A stretch of DNA of 64,000 nucleotides from Acinetobacter sp. XH1741 (GCF_041021895.1 NZ_CP157428.1:186001-250000), one strand, 5' to 3'. Counted from the stretch's first letter, positions 18,442-28,940 are shown. Program-made: numbers and translations. The notes: a model not told the origin generated them from the sequence alone.

Positions 18442-19317
18442 TTAGTTTCCTTTTGTGCCCTCATTTGTAGCATTTTTTGGTTGATTGTCATTTGTACGAG
18501 TTTGATTCGGCTTATTAGGTTGATCAATATTAGAATTTGATTGCTGCACATCAACCACATTTCCTTGTGCATCACGGCGAACAATTGTCGTTTTTGTAGC
18601 TGAATTAGTTGCAGGTGCTTTCGGCTGAGCATTTATAGCGCCGCTAGTGCCTGACATTAATAAAGACTCATCAATGGTAGGCAAAGCTGCTGGGCGCAAT
18701 CTAACTTCATAAAGCTGATTATTACCCCCTTTCATCTCATCTGCCCCCAAGTCATTTACCAATGAGGCATAACTTGAGAACTGCTGTGGCTGAGGTTTAA
18801 CTGACTCAGGTAAATGGAGATTAATTTGTGTTAATTGTTGAACCGCATCTTCTGAACGTTTATATATCCCATAAACTAACACGTACTGTTCTGCTTGCTG
18901 TTCCCCACTTAAGCGGAAATAAATAAATTTATTACGATCGGTACGATTCTTTAAAAAGTTTTTAATGATGTCTTCATCAGAGGCACGGAACAGTTCAAGC
19001 GTCCATTGTTTTTTATTTTCATTAATAAATTTGGTACCACGAAATTCAGGCTCATGCTCACCCGAAGCAGCAACAGTGCGTGTAGTCAAATCGAGTGGAC
19101 GCACTTCGTCAGCCAAAGCACCCAAATTAGGTGTAGTCGCAACTTTTTCTGGTTGAATTTGTACAGGTGCTTCAGAATCAGCGGACTTTTCAACTTCAAC
19201 CAGTTTTTTGCTATCGGTAATGACCCAAAAAATAAACGCGAGGAATAAGCAGGCAATACCACCAACCAACCAGATATATTGTTGAACATTCTGCCAAAGT
19301 GTACGTGATACAGTCAT
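18442..19317 (-). CDS. SPOR-domain inner-membrane protein, DamX-like
   Basis: A 291-residue bitopic protein: short cytoplasmic N-terminus, one transmembrane helix (about 13-33, YIWLVGGIACLFLAFIFWVI), a linker, a SPOR-like domain at about 102-190 (KKQWTLELFRASDEDIIKNF, then QYVLVYGIYKRSEDAVQQL), and a low-complexity Asn/Gln/Thr/Pro tail. SPOR domains bind denuded glycan strands at the septum. Its place after aroB corresponds to damX in E. coli and to PA5037 in Pseudomonas, upstream of gltB. A division-site role is an inference from domain and synteny. Confidence 0.75.
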   Translation of the reverse strand: MTVSRTLWQNVQQYIWLVGGIACLFLAFIFWVITDSKKLVEVEKSADSEAPVQIQPEKVATTPNLGALADEVRPLDLTTRTVAASGEHEPEFRGTKFINENKKQWTLELFRASDEDIIKNFLKNRTDRNKFIYFRLSGEQQAEQYVLVYGIYKRSEDAVQQLTQINLHLPESVKPQPQQFSSYASLVNDLGADEMKGGNNQLYEVRLRPAALPTIDESLLMSGTSGAINAQPKAPATNSATKTTIVRRDAQGNVVDVQQSNSNIDQPNKPNQTRTNDNQPKNATNEGTKGN

Positions 19318-19332
19318 GCTTTACCTTATTTG

Positions 19333-20415
19333 TTATCCGTGTTGATTTGCCAAAATAGCCTGTTTCATCAATTCGACATCAAAGTCTTTAGTAATTACAG
19401 CTTGTCCAAGTTGCTTTAACAACACCAAACGTAATTGCCCATTCAGAACTTTTTTGTCATGAGCCATATATCCAAGGAAATCATCCAATGGAATTTGTGG
19501 ACATGATATCGGCAAATTAGCACGTTGAATGATTTTTTTTGTACGAGCTAAATCATCATTTGAGATCCAGCCCAAACGCTGTGATAAGTCTGCCGCCATG
19601 ACCATACCTGTTGCTACAGCTTCACCATGCAACCATGTACCATAACCCAGATATGACTCAATCGCATGACCGAACGTATGACCTAAATTTAGTAAAGCAC
19701 GCTCACCTTGCTCTTTTTCATCATTCGCCACAATACGCGCTTTATGAGCACATGAACGATAAACTGCTTCAGCAAGTAGGTCAGCATCTCCTGCAACCAA
19801 CCCATCCATGTTTTCTTCAAGCCAAACCAAGAAATCGACATCACCTAAAAGTGCATATTTAATGACTTCGGCTAAACCAGCTGACAGTTCACGTTCTGGC
19901 AATGTCTTTAATTGTGCCATGTCAGCTAAAACGACTTGTGGTTGCTGAAAAGCACCTAACATATTTTTGCCAAGTGGATGGTTAATGCCTGTTTTTCCAC
20001 CAACACTTGAGTCTACTTGTGAAAGTAATGTGGTTGGCACTTGGACAAAATAAACGCCACGCTGGAAACAAGCGGAAGCAAAACCAGCCATATCTCCAAT
20101 CACACCACCACCTAAAGCTAAAACCGTACAATCACGATTAAAACCTGCTTCAAGTAATGCATCAAAAATCAAATTTAAATGCTGAATATCTTTGTATTTT
20201 TCACCATCAGGCAAAATACATGTTGCAACCGTTTTACCTAAACTTTTTAAAGCATCTTGATAATGGCTTAAATATAAAGGTGCAACCGTAACATTGCTTA
20301 CTATCATGACCTGTTGACCATGAATATAAGGTTCTAATAGTTGTTTCGGGTCAAGTTGACTACCAATAAAAATAGGATAACGGCGTTCGCCTAATTCAAC
20401 ATGTAAAGTTTGCAT
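19333..20415 (-). CDS. aroB: 3-dehydroquinate synthase
   Basis: A 360-residue NAD- and metal-dependent enzyme that cyclises DAHP to 3-dehydroquinate, the second step of the shikimate pathway. Visible motifs are PDGEKYKD (about 69-76), the nucleotide loop [13 protein letters not shown] (103-115), [17 protein letters not shown] (about 126-142), and the metal histidine in [12 protein letters not shown]. Length is standard. It follows aroK by 28 bp and precedes the SPOR gene by 15 bp, so these genes probably share a transcript. Confidence 0.97.
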   Translation of the reverse strand: MQTLHVELGERRYPIFIGSQLDPKQLLEPYIHGQQVMIVSNVTVAPLYLSHYQDALKSLGKTVATCILPDGEKYKDIQHLNLIFDALLEAGFNRDCTVLALGGGVIGDMAGFASACFQRGVYFVQVPTTLLSQVDSSVGGKTGINHPLGKNMLGAFQQPQVVLADMAQLKTLPERELSAGLAEVIKYALLGDVDFLVWLEENMDGLVAGDADLLAEAVYRSCAHKARIVANDEKEQGERALLNLGHTFGHAIESYLGYGTWLHGEAVATGMVMAADLSQRLGWISNDDLARTKKIIQRANLPISCPQIPLDDFLGYMAHDKKVLNGQLRLVLLKQLGQAVITKDFDVELMKQAILANQHG

Positions 20416-20443
20416 GAATTTATAAAACCACTAGTCAGTTCGT

Positions 20444-21013
20444 CTATTTTAACTTGTTCGATAGAATAAGTTGCAAAATCTTTTGTGCAAGATCACGTGC
20501 AGCACCTTGATTAGTTTCAATCGTATAGTGTGCAACTTCACGATATAAAGGATCTCTGATCTTTAATAAATCCCGTAATTTCTGTTCAGGATTTTCAACT
20601 TGTAATAAAGGTCTGTTTTTATCGCGATAAGTTCTTTGTAGTTGTAATTCAACAGGAGTATAAAGATAAACAACGATTCCACGTTGTTTTAAAAATTCTC
20701 GGTTAGGTGCTTGAGTAATTGCGCCACCACCAGTTGCTAACACCAATGCTCTACGTGAAGTCAGCTCATTTAAAACCACTGTTTCACGAGTACGGAACCC
20801 CACTTCTCCTTCTTTTTCAAAAATCCAAGGAATAGTCGCCCCTGTCTTGCGCTCAATTTCATGATCACTATCTAAAAATTCACGCCCTAATAGTTCTGCT
20901 AAATGACGTCCAACGGTTGTTTTTCCTGCCCCCATGGGCCCTACCAAATAAATATTTGGTAGGGTTTCAAACGCTTTGCTTGGCAAGGCGCCACCTATTT
21001 CAATTGCTTTCAT
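20444..21013 (-). CDS. aroK: Shikimate kinase
   Basis: A 189-residue kinase for step five of the shikimate pathway. The P-loop is GPMGAGKTT (about 25-33); the shikimate-binding residues are in DSDHEIE and GFRTRE, followed by ATGGGA and the lid arginine in YRDKNRPLL. The first about 17 residues are extra relative to the E. coli enzyme, so a slightly later start is possible. It lies 11 bp after pilQ, as in other gammaproteobacteria where pilMNOPQ runs into aroKB. Confidence 0.95.
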   Translation of the reverse strand: MKAIEIGGALPSKAFETLPNIYLVGPMGAGKTTVGRHLAELLGREFLDSDHEIERKTGATIPWIFEKEGEVGFRTRETVVLNELTSRRALVLATGGGAITQAPNREFLKQRGIVVYLYTPVELQLQRTYRDKNRPLLQVENPEQKLRDLLKIRDPLYREVAHYTIETNQGAARDLAQKILQLILSNKLK

Positions 21014-21024
21014 TAAAAAATATA

Positions 21025-23151
21025 TTAATGATTTCTCGCTAAAGTGTCATTAACAATTCGTGGTGTTACGAAAATCAATAACTCTTGTTTATCATCAGAC
21101 TTTACATCTTTTCTAAATAAACGACCGACTAAAGGAATATCACCAAAGAAAGGAACTTTAGTTTGGGTGTTCGTCGTTGTTTGCTCAAATACACCACCTA
21201 AAATGACGGTTTCTCCATTATCAACTAGCACATTGGTATTAATATTATTCTTATTCAGAATTAATTCACCATTCGGTGCTTCACCCGCTACAGAGTCCTT
21301 AGAAATATCTAATTTCATTTGAATCTTACCATCAGGTGTAATGCTTGGTGTAACATCAAGACTTAAGAGCGCATCTTTAAATGATGTCGTTGCTGTAGAA
21401 CCAGCACCAGAAGTGGTTGTCATTAGATAAGGAACTTGTTGACCCGTAGCAACTTTCGCAGTTTGCTTATCAGCAGTCATCACTTTTGGAGTCGAAATAA
21501 CTTCACCATAGCCATCAGCCTGTAAAGCCGAAAGCTCTAGATCCAACATAAAGTCAGACATACTAATGAGACCAAAGGCAATACTTCCCGCTGGATTAGA
21601 CACGCCTAAATCTACGTTTAAGTTGTCTGGACGCTCAATCGTATACTTATACCCCCCAGTAGTTTCATCTTTTTTAGGGTCACGTAAGTTCCACAAGGTT
21701 GTTTCACTACCACCAACCAATAAATTTTTATTATTGGTAATACCTTGCGAAAGAATACCCCACTTTACCCCAAGTTCTTTTGTAAATGAGGTAGAAGCTC
21801 TAACAATACGTGCCTCAACCATAACCTGTTTGACTTGTACATCAAGCAACTCAATCATTTTACGAACTTTATCAATATTTTGTGCTGTATCATTTACAAT
21901 CAAGGTATTAGTGCGTGTATCAGCAACCGCGCTACCACGAGAGCTTAACAAACTTTCTAAAGCAAGAGCATCTGAATTGGTAGTACGGTTTGCAGCTGCC
22001 CCTTTTGCATCACGAGAATCTTCGATTAACTTAAGTACATCAACAGCTTTCGCATAACTCATACGGATATAATCTGTTTGGATCGGTGCCAACTTAATAG
22101 TTTGTGCTAAAGCTTTTGCCTGATCATCCTCTGCTTTAATTAACTCCGCAACTGGAGCAATCCAGATCACATTTCCATTACGGCGTTTATCAAGATTCTT
22201 AGTTTTTAAAATAATATCGAGTGCTTGATCCCAAGGTACATCTTTTAAACGTAATGTGATATTACCCTGCACACTATCAGCCGCCACCATATTAATGCCT
22301 GTAAAATCAGCAAGTAACTGTAAAACACGGCGCACTTCAATATCTTGAAAGTCTAGTGAAAGTTTATTCCCAGAGTAATTTGGTGTTTTATATAAAGATG
22401 TTACATTCTTATCTTGTGGGCGCTTAAGACTGATTGTTAACTTATTTTCAGCCTGATATGCCATATATTCATAGCTACCAGATGACTGAATCGTAATCAC
22501 ACCCGTGCCTTTATCATTATAAGCATCAACACTTGAAACGGGAGTCGCAAAATCATTCACATTTAAACGGCGCGCTAAATGTGTAGGAATTTTCGTGCCT
22601 AAAGTTTTTATAACAACTTTACTGCCTTGCTGTTGAACATCTACAGGAGTATTACTTCCTAAAAGGTCTACAACAACTAATCCCTCACCCTGACTACCGC
22701 GTTGAAAACCAATATTTGAAACGCCTTGTGGCTGTACTTGAGCAACTGGTATAGGCTTGTTACTGGTTTGAACCGAATTGATTTTTAAAATAAAGGTATT
22801 GCCTTCTACACGCGTTGTAAATGCACCGGCATCCTTTAGATTTACAGTCAAACGTGAGCGCTGGTCATCTGAGGTGATATCAACTGAACTTGCTTCATTG
22901 GTTGTAACAGCAATTTTAGATTGTTTAAAACCTTGCTGTGTCTTATCAAAATCCAGAATTAAACGCGAAGGATTTTCAAGTTGATAAGCTTGTGGTTGTG
23001 GTGGCAAGCCATTAAACATAACTCTAATTTCTGTGCCCTGACCTGCAATTTGCATTGGTACAATATTGGTCATGCTGACCTGTGCAGATGCAGCCTGCAT
23101 AATTGCAATCGCTACAGCCCCCATAGAAAACTGACGGAATACCTGATTCAT
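21025..23151 (-). CDS. pilQ: Type IV pilus outer-membrane secretin
   Basis: A 708-residue secretin through which the pilus crosses the outer membrane. It has a signal peptide (about 1-23), two AMIN-like domains that bind peptidoglycan (about 27-110 and 130-245), a secretin/TonB N-terminal domain (about 265-335; LSLDFQDIEVRRVLQLLADF), an N1 domain, and the C-terminal secretin core (VQVKQVMVEARIVRAS at about 440-455, then VPFFGDIPLVGRLFR). It is the last pil gene of pilMNOPQ. The complex also serves DNA uptake in naturally competent Acinetobacter. Confidence 0.96.
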   Translation of the reverse strand: MNQVFRQFSMGAVAIAIMQAASAQVSMTNIVPMQIAGQGTEIRVMFNGLPPQPQAYQLENPSRLILDFDKTQQGFKQSKIAVTTNEASSVDITSDDQRSRLTVNLKDAGAFTTRVEGNTFILKINSVQTSNKPIPVAQVQPQGVSNIGFQRGSQGEGLVVVDLLGSNTPVDVQQQGSKVVIKTLGTKIPTHLARRLNVNDFATPVSSVDAYNDKGTGVITIQSSGSYEYMAYQAENKLTISLKRPQDKNVTSLYKTPNYSGNKLSLDFQDIEVRRVLQLLADFTGINMVAADSVQGNITLRLKDVPWDQALDIILKTKNLDKRRNGNVIWIAPVAELIKAEDDQAKALAQTIKLAPIQTDYIRMSYAKAVDVLKLIEDSRDAKGAAANRTTNSDALALESLLSSRGSAVADTRTNTLIVNDTAQNIDKVRKMIELLDVQVKQVMVEARIVRASTSFTKELGVKWGILSQGITNNKNLLVGGSETTLWNLRDPKKDETTGGYKYTIERPDNLNVDLGVSNPAGSIAFGLISMSDFMLDLELSALQADGYGEVISTPKVMTADKQTAKVATGQQVPYLMTTTSGAGSTATTSFKDALLSLDVTPSITPDGKIQMKLDISKDSVAGEAPNGELILNKNNINTNVLVDNGETVILGGVFEQTTTNTQTKVPFFGDIPLVGRLFRKDVKSDDKQELLIFVTPRIVNDTLARNH

Positions 23152-23213
23152 TGTCTGACCATCCCCAATTAAATAATCTTTAAAAATACTTTTTCGTTGT
23201 TATTCCCTAGGTC

Positions 23214-23744
23214 TTAGGGTGCAGGCCCAATCAGGACCAATGTTCTCGGTCTCTCAACATAGCCTTCTCGACCATCTGGTACGATCTCGACCAGATCAAT
23301 TTGGGTCGGACTAATATGGGTAATACGGCCTTGATTCATACCCATATAATTACCCACTTGCACTCGTTCAACTTGATGATCTGGTGTCTGAATAAGAGCC
23401 AATATTTGGCCACTATTATTACGCATGCTTCCCTTCATATTTAAAGCTTCAAGTGCATAACTTTCTAATGGCTGAGGAGCACGTGAGAAATTCGGATAAA
23501 CCCGTTTCCCCGCCATAATTTTAAGTTCAGCAGCAAGAGAACTTGGCATAAATGGGCTTTTTAATTGATGCGCTGCATAATTAAATTGTGGCACTGGCGT
23601 AAAAATCGGAGCCGGCTCAATAGGCAACGGTGGTTGATTCCGGATATTTGCCATTTGTTGATTAACAGCATCAATGCGTGAATCACATCCCACAAGAGCA
23701 GCACAAGCCAAAATACAAAGAGTAATTTTCTTAATTTTCATCAT
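23214..23744 (-). CDS. pilP: Type IV pilus inner-membrane lipoprotein PilP
   Basis: About 176 residues. The signal with lipobox ALVGC gives a lipidated cysteine near residue 16; a Pro-rich linker is followed by the C-terminal beta domain (GQILALIQTPDHQVERVQVG, then VGNYMGMNQGRITHI) that contacts PilQ. PilP links the PilMNO inner-membrane platform to the secretin. The ATG at 23744 (or the next codon, 23741) follows AGGAGAG; an upstream in-frame start at 23768 would overlap pilO and precede this ribosome binding site. Confidence 0.93.
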   Translation of the reverse strand: MMKIKKITLCILACAALVGCDSRIDAVNQQMANIRNQPPLPIEPAPIFTPVPQFNYAAHQLKSPFMPSSLAAELKIMAGKRVYPNFSRAPQPLESYALEALNMKGSMRNNSGQILALIQTPDHQVERVQVGNYMGMNQGRITHISPTQIDLVEIVPDGREGYVERPRTLVLIGPAP

Positions 23745-23751
23745 AACTCTC

Positions 23752-24492
23752 CTATTTCGGCTGAGCATTAGTGCTCGTTGGAGCAGGTGATGCTGGCGCC
23801 TTGGCCGGTTTTGCCGGTGCGTCTGTTACTTCTACATAGCGATACGTTTTCGCTTTAATAGAGTAATTTAGTACAGGAATATCTGATTTACTGTCTTTAT
23901 CAGGAGCAGCTTCCACAACAAAATCATGCATGGTCACAATACGTGGTAAAGCAGCGATACTACTTACGAAAGCACCAAAGGCGTGATAATCGCCAGTTGC
24001 CTCTATGGCAATCGGTTGCTCAATAAAGATTTCCTGTTTTACTTCATTTTCTAGACGGATATTCTTAAATTTCAATCCAGAATTAACGCCTGTTAAGTTG
24101 ATATCTTCAACTAAACTAGGAATCTCTGTTTCTTTTGGCAACTGCTCTAATTGCTGATTGAAATTTGCCTGCATTTCTTGAAGCTGCGCTTGGTACTGCT
24201 GTAAGTTACGTAATTTCGAATCTTTTTCTCGAAATTCATTTAATAAATTACTTTCTTGCGCTTGAGCATTATCAATAGCTTGTAATTTTGGCTGAATCAC
24301 AACGAAATAACCCAAAGCCAATACGGCAAAGAAAATAAAAATCCAGCATGTAATTTTTACAGATATTGGCCAACTACCATAGTTGTTCATATCAAGCGTA
24401 TTAAATTGCTGAAGGAATTTATCGAAATTAAATTTCTTTTTCTTTACAGTTGATTGTTCTAATGCCAATTCTTGAAGTTCATCTTGACTCAT
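23752..24492 (-). CDS. pilO: Type IV pilus assembly protein PilO
   Basis: A 246-residue bitopic protein: cytoplasmic N-terminus, one membrane helix (about 46-68, ITCWIFIFFAVLALGYFVVI), a coiled coil (about 75-115) and a periplasmic ferredoxin-like domain with the PilO-typical LVEDINLTGVNSGLKF stretch. It forms a heterodimer with PilN in the alignment complex. The C-terminus is Ala/Pro-rich. Its start overlaps the pilN stop by 4 bp, indicating translational coupling. Confidence 0.94.
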   Translation of the reverse strand: MSQDELQELALEQSTVKKKKFNFDKFLQQFNTLDMNNYGSWPISVKITCWIFIFFAVLALGYFVVIQPKLQAIDNAQAQESNLLNEFREKDSKLRNLQQYQAQLQEMQANFNQQLEQLPKETEIPSLVEDINLTGVNSGLKFKNIRLENEVKQEIFIEQPIAIEATGDYHAFGAFVSSIAALPRIVTMHDFVVEAAPDKDSKSDIPVLNYSIKAKTYRYVEVTDAPAKPAKAPASPAPTSTNAQPK

Positions 24493-25130
24493 TTGGCTGC
24501 CCCCGCACTTTTATCTACGGATGGTTTATCAGCATCATCAGTTGTGGTCACGCCCATTTCCCCCAAATCGACAGTCACAACAAAACTACCGTAGTGGTCT
24601 TCTACCCTAGGAAGAAGAGAACTCGCAGTCTTATCTTTTTTCTCTTCAGTAGCCAAAAAAGAGTTCATAAATGCATTACGATACCAAGGCGATGCTTCAA
24701 GATTACGAAGTAATTCAGCAACTGTATTTGGACTTTCCGCTTTACCTTCAATCGTAAATTTATCCCCAGTTCGGCTAAACTTAGTGAGATACATTGCTGG
24801 TGGTGTAACTCGAACAAGTTCATCAACCAGTCTTACGACTACTGGGCGTTGGCTTTGTAAACCCTGAATCAACTTCATACGCTCAATGATGGCATCGCGC
24901 TGTTCTTGTAAACCGTTTAATGCTTTTAATTGTTGATCGAGGTTTTGATTGGTACTTGTAATCAGTTGATTTGCCTGTTCTTGATCATTTAATTTTTGAT
25001 CAAAATAAAACCATCCCCCAAATACGGTTGTAATTCCTAAAACGACTACCCCAAAGCATAAAGTTATAAATTGTTTTTTTCGTTGCTCCCTCAGCGCTTC
25101 GCGCCAAGGCAGTAAATTAATTGTTGCCAT
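24489..25130 (-). CDS. pilN: Type IV pilus assembly protein PilN
   Basis: A 213-residue bitopic protein. The N-terminal INLLPWREALREQRKKQF motif is the segment that binds PilM; a membrane helix (about 24-44) and a coiled coil (about 47-90) follow, then a periplasmic domain (VRVTPPAMYLTKFSRTGD, then ESPNTVAELLRNLEASPWYR). The length and motif order are standard. Its ATG overlaps the pilM stop. Confidence 0.95.
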   Translation of the reverse strand: MATINLLPWREALREQRKKQFITLCFGVVVLGITTVFGGWFYFDQKLNDQEQANQLITSTNQNLDQQLKALNGLQEQRDAIIERMKLIQGLQSQRPVVVRLVDELVRVTPPAMYLTKFSRTGDKFTIEGKAESPNTVAELLRNLEASPWYRNAFMNSFLATEEKKDKTASSLLPRVEDHYGSFVVTVDLGEMGVTTTDDADKPSVDKSAGAAK

Positions 25131-26188
25131 TAATTAAAACTCCTTAAAGCCAAGCCACATGCCACCATTAAAGATGAAGCATCATTTTCAATTTTTTGAA
25201 CATCGACTTGAGGAGAAAAACCCATTTGTAAAAACGGGTTAGCAATAGTGACACGATAACCTAATTTTTGCTGTAAAAGCTTCGCAAGGCCCGGAATATT
25301 GGCATTGCCGCCTGCCAGTAAAATATGGTCTATTTCGTTAAACTGAGATGAAGAGAAGAAAAATTGTAATGAGCGCGCTGCTTGCTGAACCACAGCATCT
25401 AAAAATGGCTCTAGAACTTCGATGTCATAGTCATCAGGTAAAGAGCGATCTTTTTTTGCTCGACTCGCTTCTTCTAACGACAAACCATAACGACTTTGAA
25501 TTTCAAGCGTGAGTTGTTTACCACCGAAAACTTGTTCTCGGGTATAAATAATTTTGCCATTTTGCATGACAGATAGTGTTGTCATAGTATGACCAATATC
25601 TAAAATCCCTATGGTATTTGCACCCATGGGTAAGCTATCAGCAAACACACTAAAAGCGCGCTCAACAGCATAACTTTCGACATCAGCCAATTTAGGATTT
25701 AAATCTGCCAATTCAAGGACTTCAACACGTGTTTCAACGTTTTCAGTTCTTGTTGCAACCAAAAGTACATTTACACGATTGGGATTCGCAAGGCGATCAG
25801 GCAAAACCTCAAAATCAAGGCTCACCTCATCCAACGGGAACGGTATATACTGCTCCGCATCAACGCGAATCTGAACTTCACGTTCGTCGTCGCTCATATC
25901 TGCATCCATTTCGATGGTTTTATGAATCACCGTCGAGGTCGGAACAGCAATTGCAGCATTACTGGTCTGGGGATTTGCTAAACTCATCGCCCTTTCCAAA
26001 GCTTCCGCTACTGCTTCTGGATTTAAGATATTTTTTTCAACTACACTGTTTTCAGGTAAAGGCATCAAAGCATAGCTTTCTACCCAATATTTACCGTTCT
26101 TGACAGAGAGCTCTAACAACTTAACAGAAGTCGAACTAATATCGACGCCCATTAACCCCTTATTAGGTTTACGATATAACCTGAGCAC
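25130..26188 (-). CDS. pilM: Type IV pilus assembly protein PilM (actin-like ATPase fold)
   Basis: A 352-residue cytoplasmic FtsA/actin-like protein: GVDISSTSVKLLEL (about 14-27) is the first phosphate-binding element, with TIGILDIGHTMTTLSV and HILLAGGNANIPGL further on. PilM binds the PilN N-terminus and nucleates the inner-membrane platform. It probably starts at GTG (26188). It is first in pilMNOPQ and divergent from mrcA, a gene order conserved with Pseudomonas and, as hofMNOPQ/mrcA, with E. coli. Confidence 0.96.
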   Translation of the reverse strand: MLRLYRKPNKGLMGVDISSTSVKLLELSVKNGKYWVESYALMPLPENSVVEKNILNPEAVAEALERAMSLANPQTSNAAIAVPTSTVIHKTIEMDADMSDDEREVQIRVDAEQYIPFPLDEVSLDFEVLPDRLANPNRVNVLLVATRTENVETRVEVLELADLNPKLADVESYAVERAFSVFADSLPMGANTIGILDIGHTMTTLSVMQNGKIIYTREQVFGGKQLTLEIQSRYGLSLEEASRAKKDRSLPDDYDIEVLEPFLDAVVQQAARSLQFFFSSSQFNEIDHILLAGGNANIPGLAKLLQQKLGYRVTIANPFLQMGFSPQVDVQKIENDASSLMVACGLALRSFN

Positions 26189-26349
26189 ACTATTGTCCTA
26201 TTATTTTTTTATCCCCAAAAAAAATTACAAACCAATAATCTCGGTCTTTATTTTTACACGGATACAATATCTCATCTAACAATCCGCATGTCTAAAGGCT
26301 ATACTGACCACAATTAGTTTGTATTCGATCTTATTAAAGCTTACTTATC

Positions 26350-28908
26350 ATGAAAAAGCTATCCAGTTTGGGCTTCGTGCGTCCAATTTTTTTGATCATT
26401 ATTATTATCTTAGTCTCACTTCCGATGGGATTTTATGGCATGTATCTCTATATTGCCCCAACCCTTCCGGAAATGAGTTCATTAAAGAAAGCACCGCTTT
26501 TAAAACCACTGCAAGTCTATACAGCTGACAATCAACTTATTGCTGAGTACGGTGGTAAACTTTCTATTCCGGTTGAATACAAACAAATTCCTCCTGCTTT
26601 TATTCATGCATTCCTAGCCGCAGAAGATTCATCTTTCTTTGAGCATAGCGGTATTAGCTTTAAAGGTTTAGGCCGTGCGCTAAGTGAAAGCGTGACTGGT
26701 TCTGATGTGCAAACTGGTGGTTCGACTATCACAATGCAGGTGGCAAAAAACTATTATTTAAGCCCAGAAAGAACCTTAAAACGTAAGCTAACAGAAATCT
26801 TTTTAGCTCGAAAAATTGAGCAGAATTTATCTAAAGAAGACATCTTAAGTCTTTATGTAAATAAGATTTTCTTAGGTAAAAATGCATACGGTATCGCAGC
26901 TGCTGCAAAAATTTACTACAACAAGAGTATTAATGAGCTTAGCATTGCCCAAATGGCGATGATTGCCGGCTTACCAAAAGCACCATCTAAATATAATCCA
27001 GTGGTTAACCCTGAGCGTGCTCTTGAACGCCGTAACTGGATTTTAGGCCGTATGTTACAGCTCGGTTATATTACTCAAGCACAATATCAAAAAGCTGTTG
27101 CTGAACCGATTAATTTAAGCATGCCGAACCGTGATCTAAATAATATTCATCCATATGCAGGTGAAATGGTTCGTTCAGAGCTTGTAAAACATTTTGGCGA
27201 ACAAGCAATTGACTCAGGCTATAAGGTTTACACCACAATTAATGCCAAACGTCAGGCGATTGCAGAAAAATCTGTACAAGATGGGCTTGAAGCTTATGAC
27301 CGTCGTCATGGCTGGCGTGGTGCTGAAGCTCACGATAAGCCTTTAAGTGAATTTAGAGCCTATGCCAATACCTATCCAGCAGAAGTGACTAAGGTCAATA
27401 GCAGTTCTTTTGAAGCCTTAATGCAAGATGGTTCAACAGTCACTGTGCAATGGTCTGGCATGTCATGGGCCCATCCCTATCGCAATGCAAATAGCGTAGG
27501 TCCCGCACCTTCGCGCGCATCTCAAATTGTAAAAGTAAAAGATATTGTACGTTTACGTCCAAATGACGCTAAAACTGCATGGTCTTTAGTCCAAGTTCCA
27601 AAAGTTCAGGGACAGCTCATTGCAATTAATCCAAATGATGGCTCAATTGAAGCAATTGTGGGTGGTTATAACTTCTATCAATCAAAATTCAACCGTGCTT
27701 TACAAGGCTGGCGTCAGCCGGGTTCTACAATCAAACCATTCCTCTATGCGTTAGCGTTAGAGCGTGGTATGACCCCTTATAGCATGGTCAACGATAGCCC
27801 TATTACCATTGGCAAATGGACACCGAAGAACTCTGATGGTCGTTACTTAGGTATGATTCCATTACGCCGAGCTTTGTACTTGTCGCGTAATACTGTATCT
27901 GTAAGACTTCTACAAACTGTAGGGATTGAACGTACTCGTCAATTATTTATGGATTTTGGTTTACAAGAAGACCAAATTCCACGTAACTACACCATTGCTT
28001 TAGGTACACCTCAAGTGTTACCAATTCAAATGGCAACGGGTTATGCATCGTTTGCAAACGGCGGTTATCGCGTTCAACCTCACTTTATTCAACGCATCGA
28101 AGATGCATACGGTAAAGTCATTTACGAAGCTAAACCAGAGTATGCGTGTATTCCATGTATTAATGCCCCTGAAACAACTCAAGATGCACAGGCAACCACA
28201 CCTGATGATCAAGTTGTAGAAGTGACCAATAAAGAGTTAGAGCAAAAAGAAAAGGCAGCTAAACAGCTTAACCTTAAACAGACTGATAAAAACAACAGTC
28301 AATATCGTCAAGCTCAGCGTATTTTAAAATCAAGCTCTGCTTATGATATGGCCAATATCTTACGTGATGTAATTGAACATGGTACAGGTCGTGCTGCGCT
28401 TAAAATCGGTCGTAGTGATTTAGGTGGTAAAACAGGTACAACTAACGATGCAAAAGATGCTTGGTTTGCAGGCTTCAATGGCAAATTAGTTGCGATTACT
28501 TGGGTCGGTTTCGACCAACCAACAACACTTGGCCGCCGCGAGTATGGTGGTATTGCAGCATTACCAATCTGGATTAACTTTATGGATCAATCCCTTAAAG
28601 GTACTCCAGCGGCTTGGGTTAGTTTAGAAAAAGATGCACAAGCTCCTATTTCTCGCGACAAACAAGCAGGTGTTACTGAAGTAGGTGATAAGAAAACCTA
28701 TCGTGCTGCACCACCACTCGCACGCCCACTCTATCGTCCTGCGCCACCACAACCGAAAGCGAACACCAACAATGACTTTGATGATTTGCCTGGTGAGGAA
28801 ATTGTAATTCCGTCTAAAGCAGCGCCTCCAGCGATGAAGCCTTCACAAGGCACAGCGCCGAAGCGTGACAAAGATGAATTAGAAAATTTGATTAATCAAA
28901 TTGAGTAA
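26350..28908 (+). CDS. mrcA: Penicillin-binding protein 1A (bifunctional)
   Basis: An 852-residue class A PBP. A membrane anchor (about 10-34) precedes the glycosyltransferase domain, with the catalytic glutamate E92 in AAEDSSFFEHSG and the second motif TGGSTITMQ (122-130). An OB-like insert follows, then the transpeptidase domain with nucleophile S459 in GSTIK, the SRN motif in LSRNTVSV, and KTGTT. The C-terminal tail is Pro/Ala-rich. It polymerises and cross-links peptidoglycan. It is monocistronic, divergent from pilM and ended by a bidirectional terminator. Confidence 0.97.
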   Translation: MKKLSSLGFVRPIFLIIIIILVSLPMGFYGMYLYIAPTLPEMSSLKKAPLLKPLQVYTADNQLIAEYGGKLSIPVEYKQIPPAFIHAFLAAEDSSFFEHSGISFKGLGRALSESVTGSDVQTGGSTITMQVAKNYYLSPERTLKRKLTEIFLARKIEQNLSKEDILSLYVNKIFLGKNAYGIAAAAKIYYNKSINELSIAQMAMIAGLPKAPSKYNPVVNPERALERRNWILGRMLQLGYITQAQYQKAVAEPINLSMPNRDLNNIHPYAGEMVRSELVKHFGEQAIDSGYKVYTTINAKRQAIAEKSVQDGLEAYDRRHGWRGAEAHDKPLSEFRAYANTYPAEVTKVNSSSFEALMQDGSTVTVQWSGMSWAHPYRNANSVGPAPSRASQIVKVKDIVRLRPNDAKTAWSLVQVPKVQGQLIAINPNDGSIEAIVGGYNFYQSKFNRALQGWRQPGSTIKPFLYALALERGMTPYSMVNDSPITIGKWTPKNSDGRYLGMIPLRRALYLSRNTVSVRLLQTVGIERTRQLFMDFGLQEDQIPRNYTIALGTPQVLPIQMATGYASFANGGYRVQPHFIQRIEDAYGKVIYEAKPEYACIPCINAPETTQDAQATTPDDQVVEVTNKELEQKEKAAKQLNLKQTDKNNSQYRQAQRILKSSSAYDMANILRDVIEHGTGRAALKIGRSDLGGKTGTTNDAKDAWFAGFNGKLVAITWVGFDQPTTLGRREYGGIAALPIWINFMDQSLKGTPAAWVSLEKDAQAPISRDKQAGVTEVGDKKTYRAAPPLARPLYRPAPPQPKANTNNDFDDLPGEEIVIPSKAAPPAMKPSQGTAPKRDKDELENLINQIE

Positions 28909-28912
28909 ATAT

Positions 28913-28940
28913 AAAAAAGCCATCGTTAGATGGCTTTTTT
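28913..28940. terminator. Bidirectional terminator between mrcA and rlmA
   Basis: AAAAAAGCCATC and GATGGCTTTTTT around a GTTA loop. It lies just after the mrcA stop and overlaps the rlmA stop codon on the other strand. Confidence 0.9.

Noticed and set aside
21044..22057. Plus-strand ORFs opposite pilQ
   Set aside because: Antisense shadows of an unmistakable secretin gene; no supporting signals.
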